Source of the DNA: an uncultured Oscillospiraceae bacterium
Lineage (GTDB): Bacteria; Bacillota; Clostridia; Oscillospirales; Ruminococcaceae
Direction of reading: 5' to 3'
Length of the DNA stretch: 18,635 bases
Assembly: GCA_934539585.1 (NCBI GenBank)
Contig: CAKTCT010000052.1
Coordinates: forward strand, 1 to 18,635
This document shows positions 14,838 to 18,635 of this stretch, piece after piece. The translations under genes and the position numbers were made by a program. Numbering within the stretch: the stretch's first letter is position 1; the number at the start of each line of letters is the position of its first letter. Under the pieces are notes generated by a model. The model made no database searches and was not told where the DNA came from. It saw nothing but the letters and a program-made list of their open reading frames with translations.

Positions 14838-16550
14838 ATGGAAAACGAAAAGTATCGCCGGTGGATGTCCCACCCCCTGGAGGACCCGGACCTGACCGCG
14901 GAGCTGGAAGCGGTGAAGGACAATGAGGAAGAACTGAACGACCGGTTTTACCGGGACCTGGAATTCGGCACCGGCGGCCTGCGGGGCGTCATCGGCGCCG
15001 GGACCAACCGCATGAATATCTACACCGTCCGGAAGGCCACCCAGGGCCTGGCCGACCATGTGAACCAGATCTGCAAAAACGGCTCCGTGGCCATCAGCTA
15101 CGACAGCCGCCACAAATCCGACGTTTTCGCCCGGGAGGTGGCCAGGGTCTGCGCCGCCAACGGGGTCAGGGCGTATCTGTACCCCCAGCTGATGCCCACG
15201 CCGCTGCTCTCCTTTGCGGTGCGGGACCTGAAATGCTCCATGGGCGTCATGATCACCGCCAGCCACAATCCGGCCAAGTATAACGGCTACAAAGCCTACG
15301 GCCCCGACGGCTGCCAGATCACCAACGAGACCGCCGACGCCGTCTTGGCCAACATCCTGGCCGTGGACGAGTTCGACGGCGTTAAGCTGGCGGACTTCGA
15401 CCAGGCCCTGGCCGACGGGCGCATCGTCTATATCGGCGAGGATACGGTGGAGCGGTACTTCGAAAACGTGCTGAAGCAGTCCATCCACTCCGAGATCGTC
15501 AGGACCAGCGGCTTCAAGGTGGTGTACACGCCCCTGAACGGCACGGGCAACAAGCCGGTCCGGGAAATCCTCAGGCGCATCGGCATCAAAGACGTCACCG
15601 TGGTCCGGGAGCAGGAGAATCCCGACGGCGATTTCCCCACCTGCCCCTTCCCCAACCCGGAGATCAAGCAGGCTCTGGAGTTGGGCATGAAGTACTGCGA
15701 GGAGACCGGCTCCGACCTGCTGCTGGCCACGGACCCCGACTGCGACCGGGTGGGCATCGCGGTGAAGGTAGACGGCGATTACAAGCTCCTCACCGGCAAC
15801 GAGGTGGGGGTGCTTCTGCTGGACTACATCGCCTCCCAGCGGAAGGCCATGGGCACCCTGCCGGAGCATCCTCTGGCTGTCAAGACCATCGTCACCACCG
15901 ACCTGGCCGCCCGGGTGGCGGAAAAGCACGGCGTGGAGCTTCTGAACGTCCTCACCGGCTTCAAGTTCATCGGCGAGCAGATCGGCCGGATGGAGGCCGC
16001 CGGGGAAGCGGACCGGTTCCTCTTTGGCTACGAGGAGAGCTATGGCTATCTGGCCGGGACCTACGTCCGGGACAAGGACGCGGTGGTGGCCTCCATGCTC
16101 ATCTGCGAGATGGCGGCCTTCTACGCCAAGCAAGGCAAAGGCCTGGCCGACGTTCTGGGCGAGCTTTACAAGACCTACGGCTACTACCTCTGCACCCAGC
16201 AGAGCTTCGCCTTCGAGGGCGAGACCGGCATGGAGAACATGAAGGCCATTATGAAGGCACTCCGGGAGAACCCCGCCAAGGACATCGGCGGCGACGAGGT
16301 GACGGCCTTCGGCGACTACCTGGCCAGCGTCCGCACCGACTGGGTCTCCGGGGAGCAGACCGTTATTACGCTGCCCAAGTCCGACGTGCTGATGTACGAG
16401 ATGGCCGGCGGCTCCAAGGCGGTGATCCGGCCCTCCGGCACCGAGCCGAAGATCAAAATCTACTACTTCGTCATTGCCAGGGACGAGAAGGCCGCCCGGG
16501 AGAAGGAGCTGCATCTCCAGGAGAGCTTCACAAAGCTGTTAAAAATCTAA
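14838..16550 (+). CDS. pgcA: Phospho-sugar mutase (alpha-phosphoglucomutase / phosphomannomutase)
   Basis: This 570-residue alpha-D-phosphohexomutase interconverts glucose-1-phosphate and glucose-6-phosphate, and possibly the mannose equivalents, in the cytosol. It links central metabolism to cell-envelope and storage glycans. The four domain signatures are in order: TASHNP at 140-145 with phospho-Ser142, the Mg-binding loop DPDCDR at 299-304, the sugar-binding loop GYEESYG at 397-403, and the phosphate-binding loop RPSGTEP at 531-537. Length and the N-terminal 'LEFGTGGLRGVIGAGTNRMN' match the PgcA-type bacterial enzymes of Bacillota. AGGAGG upstream supports the ATG. It has its own promoter, and no clear terminator was seen before the pfkA promoter. 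The long open frame on the opposite strand is a GC-rich shadow. Confidence 0.94.
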   Translation: MENEKYRRWMSHPLEDPDLTAELEAVKDNEEELNDRFYRDLEFGTGGLRGVIGAGTNRMNIYTVRKATQGLADHVNQICKNGSVAISYDSRHKSDVFAREVARVCAANGVRAYLYPQLMPTPLLSFAVRDLKCSMGVMITASHNPAKYNGYKAYGPDGCQITNETADAVLANILAVDEFDGVKLADFDQALADGRIVYIGEDTVERYFENVLKQSIHSEIVRTSGFKVVYTPLNGTGNKPVREILRRIGIKDVTVVREQENPDGDFPTCPFPNPEIKQALELGMKYCEETGSDLLLATDPDCDRVGIAVKVDGDYKLLTGNEVGVLLLDYIASQRKAMGTLPEHPLAVKTIVTTDLAARVAEKHGVELLNVLTGFKFIGEQIGRMEAAGEADRFLFGYEESYGYLAGTYVRDKDAVVASMLICEMAAFYAKQGKGLADVLGELYKTYGYYLCTQQSFAFEGETGMENMKAIMKALRENPAKDIGGDEVTAFGDYLASVRTDWVSGEQTVITLPKSDVLMYEMAGGSKAVIRPSGTEPKIKIYYFVIARDEKAAREKELHLQESFTKLLKI

Positions 16551-16589
16551 CAAGTTTATGGATGATTCGCCCAATCTTGCCAAAAACTC

Positions 16590-16617
16590 TTGACAGCAGG
16601 TGAAAATCCGGTACAAT
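16590..16617 (+). promoter_or_regulatory. Promoter of pfkA
   Basis: TTGACA (16590-16595), a 16-bp spacer and TACAAT (16612-16617) lie about 55 bp before the pfkA start. A perfect 10-bp palindrome begins 5 bp after the -10 box. Confidence 0.8.
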
Positions 16618-16622
16618 AAAAG

Positions 16623-16632
16623 ACGTATACGT
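16623..16632. promoter_or_regulatory. Palindrome ACGTATACGT over the predicted pfkA transcription start
   Basis: A perfect 10-bp inverted repeat covers the expected +1 region (about 16624) of the pfkA promoter. Its location suits an operator for a repressor of glycolytic genes, but it is short and no regulator is encoded nearby. It could also be chance. Confidence 0.3.
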
Positions 16633-16672
16633 TTCAGCAAGATTCGCAGAATGATTATTTGGAGGGTTATCC

Positions 16673-17638
16673 ATGAGCGTCAAAACAATTGGTGTGCTGA
16701 CCAGCGGCGGCGATGCGCCGGGCATGAACGCAGCCGTCCGTGCGGTGGTCCGCGCGGCACTGAAAAAAGATATGAAGGTCCTGGGCGTGATGCGGGGCTA
16801 CAACGGCCTGATCAACGGCGACATGGTCGAAATGAACATGCGCAGCGTTTCCGACATCATCCAGCGGGGCGGCACCATCCTGTATACCGCCCGGTGCAAG
16901 GAGTTCCGGGAAATGGAAGGCGTGCTCAAGGCCAAGGAAATGTGCCAGAAGGTCGGCATGGACGGCCTGGTGGTCATCGGCGGCGACGGCTCCTTCCGGG
17001 GCGCCGGAGACCTGTCCTCTGTGGGCATCCCTTGCGTGGGCCTGCCCGGCACCATCGACAACGACATCGCCTGCACCGAATACACCATCGGCTACGACAC
17101 CGCCATGAACACCGCTGTGGAAATGGTGGATAAAATCCGCGACACCGCCCAGTCCCACGACCGTTGCAGCGTGGTGGAGGTCATGGGCCGCCGCGCCGGG
17201 TACATCGCCCTGAACTGCGGCATCGCCTGCGGCGCCACCTGCATCGTGGTGCCGGAGATCGGCCTGGATATGGACAAGGTCGTTGCGAAGATCGAGGCCG
17301 CCCGGGCTCTGGGCAAGAAGCACTTCATCGTCATGGTGGCCGAGGGCATCGGCAACGTCAAGGGCATCGCCCAGGAGATCGAGGCCCGCACCGGCATCGA
17401 GTCCCGGGAGACGGTTCTGGGCCATGTGCAGCGGGGCGGCAACCCCACGCTGATGGACCGGGTCGTGGCCAGCAAGATGGGCTACCACGCGGTGGAACTC
17501 CTGAGCAAAGGCATCGGCAACCGGGTCGTGGGCCAGCAGCACGGCGAGATCGTGGACTACGACATCAAAGAGGCTCTTGCCATGAAGAAGGAGTTCCCCA
17601 TGGACCTCTACAACATGGCCAACGACATCTCTTTCTGA
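16673..17638 (+). CDS. pfkA: ATP-dependent 6-phosphofructokinase
   Basis: This 321-residue PfkA phosphorylates fructose-6-phosphate to fructose-1,6-bisphosphate, the committed step of glycolysis. The length is standard for the bacterial homotetramer. Visible motifs are SGGDAPGMN (11-19), GGDGS (103-107), TIDND (127-131, catalytic Asp129), MGRRAGY (171-177), and the late HVQRGG block for the substrate phosphate. Glycine rather than aspartate in GGDGS marks ATP, not pyrophosphate, as the phosphoryl donor. The start is ATG with GGAGGG upstream. It has its own promoter and ends in a strong terminator, so it is probably monocistronic. Codon use is strongly GC-ending, like pgcA and dinB. Confidence 0.97.
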   Translation: MSVKTIGVLTSGGDAPGMNAAVRAVVRAALKKDMKVLGVMRGYNGLINGDMVEMNMRSVSDIIQRGGTILYTARCKEFREMEGVLKAKEMCQKVGMDGLVVIGGDGSFRGAGDLSSVGIPCVGLPGTIDNDIACTEYTIGYDTAMNTAVEMVDKIRDTAQSHDRCSVVEVMGRRAGYIALNCGIACGATCIVVPEIGLDMDKVVAKIEAARALGKKHFIVMVAEGIGNVKGIAQEIEARTGIESRETVLGHVQRGGNPTLMDRVVASKMGYHAVELLSKGIGNRVVGQQHGEIVDYDIKEALAMKKEFPMDLYNMANDISF

Positions 17639-17649
17639 GAAACGCGTTT

Positions 17650-17693
17650 CAGGATACGGCAAAAGAGCTTGCCGTATCCTGTTTCTTTGTCTT
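17650..17693 (+). terminator. Terminator after pfkA
   Basis: CAGGATACGGCAA (17650-17662) pairs perfectly over 13 bp with TTGCCGTATCCTG (17669-17681) around a 6-nt loop, followed by a T-rich tract (TTTCTTTGTCTT). It starts 12 bp after the pfkA stop codon, and its tail touches the -35 box of the next promoter. Confidence 0.95.
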
Positions 17694-17720
17694 GACTTCC
17701 CGGGGCGGGGAGCGTATAAT
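17692..17720 (+). promoter_or_regulatory. Promoter of relP
   Basis: TTGACT (17692-17697), a 17-bp spacer and TATAAT (17715-17720) give a near-perfect sigma-A promoter. Transcription should start near 17727, leaving a leader of about 95 nt before the relP start. Confidence 0.85.
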
Positions 17721-17728
17721 AAAAGAGG

Positions 17729-17776
17729 AAGCGGATATCCGAAACCCTGAACCCAAGGTCGGCTGTCCGCTTTTTT
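17729..17776 (+). terminator. Terminator-like hairpin in the relP leader (possible attenuator or small RNA)
   Basis: AAGCGGATATCCG (17729-17741) pairs with CGGCTGTCCGCTT (17760-17772) with one mismatch and one G-T wobble, around an 18-nt loop. Six Ts follow directly (17771-17776). It lies just inside the predicted transcript start and before the relP ribosome binding site. It has the form of an intrinsic terminator that would release a ~50-nt RNA unless it is bypassed. Confidence 0.6.
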
Positions 17777-17822
17777 ATGCGCATACGGCTTCTCCGGGGT
17801 CCGGAGGAAGATTGGAGGAAAC

Positions 17823-18476
17823 ATGAGCGAGAACAGAACCAGACGCTCTTTTTTCGCAGACGCCCACGAGTTTGCGGTGGTCTATAATCTATATGAGTCA
17901 GCGGTGAAACAGCTGGCGCTGAAATTCGAGGTCCTGAACAGCGAGTTCAACGTCCTTTTCGACCGCAACCCCATCCATCACATCGAAAGCCGGGTTAAGT
18001 CCTTTGAAAGCATCGTGGCCAAGCTGGAAAAAAAGGGTCTGCCCCTGACCATGGAGGCGGCCAAATCCGGCGTCAACGACATCGCAGGGGTTCGGGTGGT
18101 GTGCAGCTACATTGAGGACGTTTATCGGGTGGCAGAGATGTTTGAGAGGCAGAAGGATGTGGAAATCATCCGGCGGCAGGACTACATTCAAACCCCCAAC
18201 TACAACGGCTACCGGTCGCTGCATTTGGACATTCGGGTGCCGGTTTACCTCTCCGACCGTACGGAATATGTGGGAGCGGAAATTCAGATTCGGACCATCG
18301 CCATGGATTTTTGGGCGAGTCTGGAGCATGATATCCGCTATAAGGCGAACAAATCCACCCTCCCGGAGGGTATCAACGAGGAAATGTGCGTCTGCGCTGA
18401 AAAAATCGCGGAGATCGACAGGCAGATGCAGGATATGTACAAGCGGATTAAGGCCTCCGAGCAAGAGAAAAAATGA
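17823..18476 (+). CDS. relP: Small alarmone synthetase, YwaC/RelP type GTP pyrophosphokinase
   Basis: This 217-residue single-domain RelA/SpoT-type synthetase makes (p)ppGpp from ATP and GDP/GTP. It has no hydrolase, TGS or ACT domain. Conserved blocks are 'NPIHHIESRVKSFESIVAKL' (49-68, ATP-contacting Arg57/Lys59), DIAGVRVVC (86-94), YIQTPNYNGYRSLHL (121-135) and EIQIRTIAMDFWASLEHDI (153-171, Glu153). The RVKSFESIV and DFWASLEH wording matches Bacillus subtilis YwaC (RelP) rather than YjbM (RelQ), which has AMNFWATIEH. GGAGG at 17814-17818 supports the ATG. In the family this enzyme responds to cell-envelope stress and is controlled mainly by transcription. The terminator-like leader here would be an added layer (inference). 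It has its own promoter and terminator. Confidence 0.93.
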   Translation: MSENRTRRSFFADAHEFAVVYNLYESAVKQLALKFEVLNSEFNVLFDRNPIHHIESRVKSFESIVAKLEKKGLPLTMEAAKSGVNDIAGVRVVCSYIEDVYRVAEMFERQKDVEIIRRQDYIQTPNYNGYRSLHLDIRVPVYLSDRTEYVGAEIQIRTIAMDFWASLEHDIRYKANKSTLPEGINEEMCVCAEKIAEIDRQMQDMYKRIKASEQEKK

Positions 18477-18481
18477 CAAAA

Positions 18482-18510
18482 ACGGCGTCGGGAATTCCCG
18501 GCGCCGTTTT
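18482..18510 (+). terminator. Terminator after relP
   Basis: ACGGCGTCGGG (18482-18492) pairs with CCCGGCGCCGT (18497-18507), with one G-T wobble, around the loop AATT. It is flanked by AAAA on the 5' side and TTTT on the 3' side. It begins 6 bp after the relP stop codon. Confidence 0.93.
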
Positions 18511-18556
18511 ACTGAGCCTATTTCCCGGTCTGAGACAACGCAGATAATCTGTCATG

Positions 18557-18635
18557 TGGGGTCAATCCCAAATTTTGTGTAAACTGCAAAACGTGGTGCA
18601 AATAGAGCAAAATAATTTTAGACGGGAGCGGCGCA
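18557..18635. mobile_element. Possible insertion-sequence end (IS256-like) running off the window
   Basis: The segment GGGGTCAATCCCAAATTTTG followed by TGTAAAC (18557-18583) resembles the GTCAAT...TTTTGTGTAAA terminal repeats typical of IS256-family elements. The sequence turns AT-rich here after a terminator, and no host gene is visible in the rest. Only one end is in view, with no transposase and no target duplication, so the call is tentative and recalled from general knowledge of such ends. Confidence 0.3.

Noticed and set aside
14679..16514. 611-codon open frame antisense to pgcA
   Set aside because: It lies fully opposite a gene with all phosphohexomutase motifs. The Gly/Val/Asp/His-rich, low-complexity translation is typical of the mirror of a GC-rich coding strand.
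16551..16589. Terminator between pgcA and the pfkA promoter
   Set aside because: No stem longer than a few bp and no T-run could be found. Read-through from pgcA into pfkA is possible.

Overview
The window looks like a chromosomal segment from a Gram-positive Clostridia, most likely an Oscillospiraceae-type gut anaerobe (inference). The reasons are strong AGGAGG-type ribosome binding sites, sigma-A-type promoters (TTGACA/TATAAT, 16-17 bp spacers), a single-subunit PfkA, a PgcA-type phosphohexomutase, a YwaC/RelP-type small alarmone synthetase and a DinB with an internal clamp motif.

Positions 1-13348 hold one long plus-strand run of twelve genes with gaps of only about 12-70 bp. No promoter, terminator or regulator gene is visible inside it, so it reads as one operon that begins upstream of the window. 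In order: a 5'-truncated beta-lactamase-fold serine hydrolase, an IolE-like TIM-barrel sugar isomerase/lyase, a Gfo/Idh/MocA dehydrogenase, a CE1/Fes-like esterase with an N-terminal E-set domain, an AGE/cellobiose-2-epimerase-family protein, an aldehyde dehydrogenase, two LplB/YtcP-type ABC permeases, a type-B carboxylesterase, a second Gfo/Idh/MocA paralog, a KDPG-aldolase-like domain fused to a VOC domain, and a NodB-type polysaccharide deacetylase. A bidirectional terminator (13360-13388) closes it.

The proposed logic (inference) is as follows. An acylated oligosaccharide or glycoside enters through the permeases and is de-acylated in the cytoplasm by several hydrolases, none with a visible signal peptide. 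It is then oxidised or isomerised by the Gfo/Idh pair and the TIM-barrel enzyme, epimerised by the AGE-fold enzyme, and finally cleaved by the aldolase-like protein, with the aldehyde oxidised by the dehydrogenase. The Gfo/Idh plus TIM-barrel pairing resembles known 3-keto-glycoside and C-glycoside cleavage systems. The substrate-binding protein and the ABC ATPase are not in the window.

Positions 13409-18476 hold housekeeping genes: dinB on the minus strand, then pgcA, pfkA and relP on the plus strand. Each of the three plus-strand genes has its own promoter. dinB and pgcA are divergent from a 184-bp region carrying two back-to-back consensus promoters. pfkA ends in a strong terminator that abuts the relP promoter, and the relP leader itself contains a terminator-like hairpin. 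dinB, pgcA and pfkA are visibly more GC-rich than the catabolic operon. The last ~80 bp contain a sequence that resembles an insertion-sequence end running off the window. No gene-free stretch exceeds 300 bp, and no tRNA, rRNA or CRISPR was seen.
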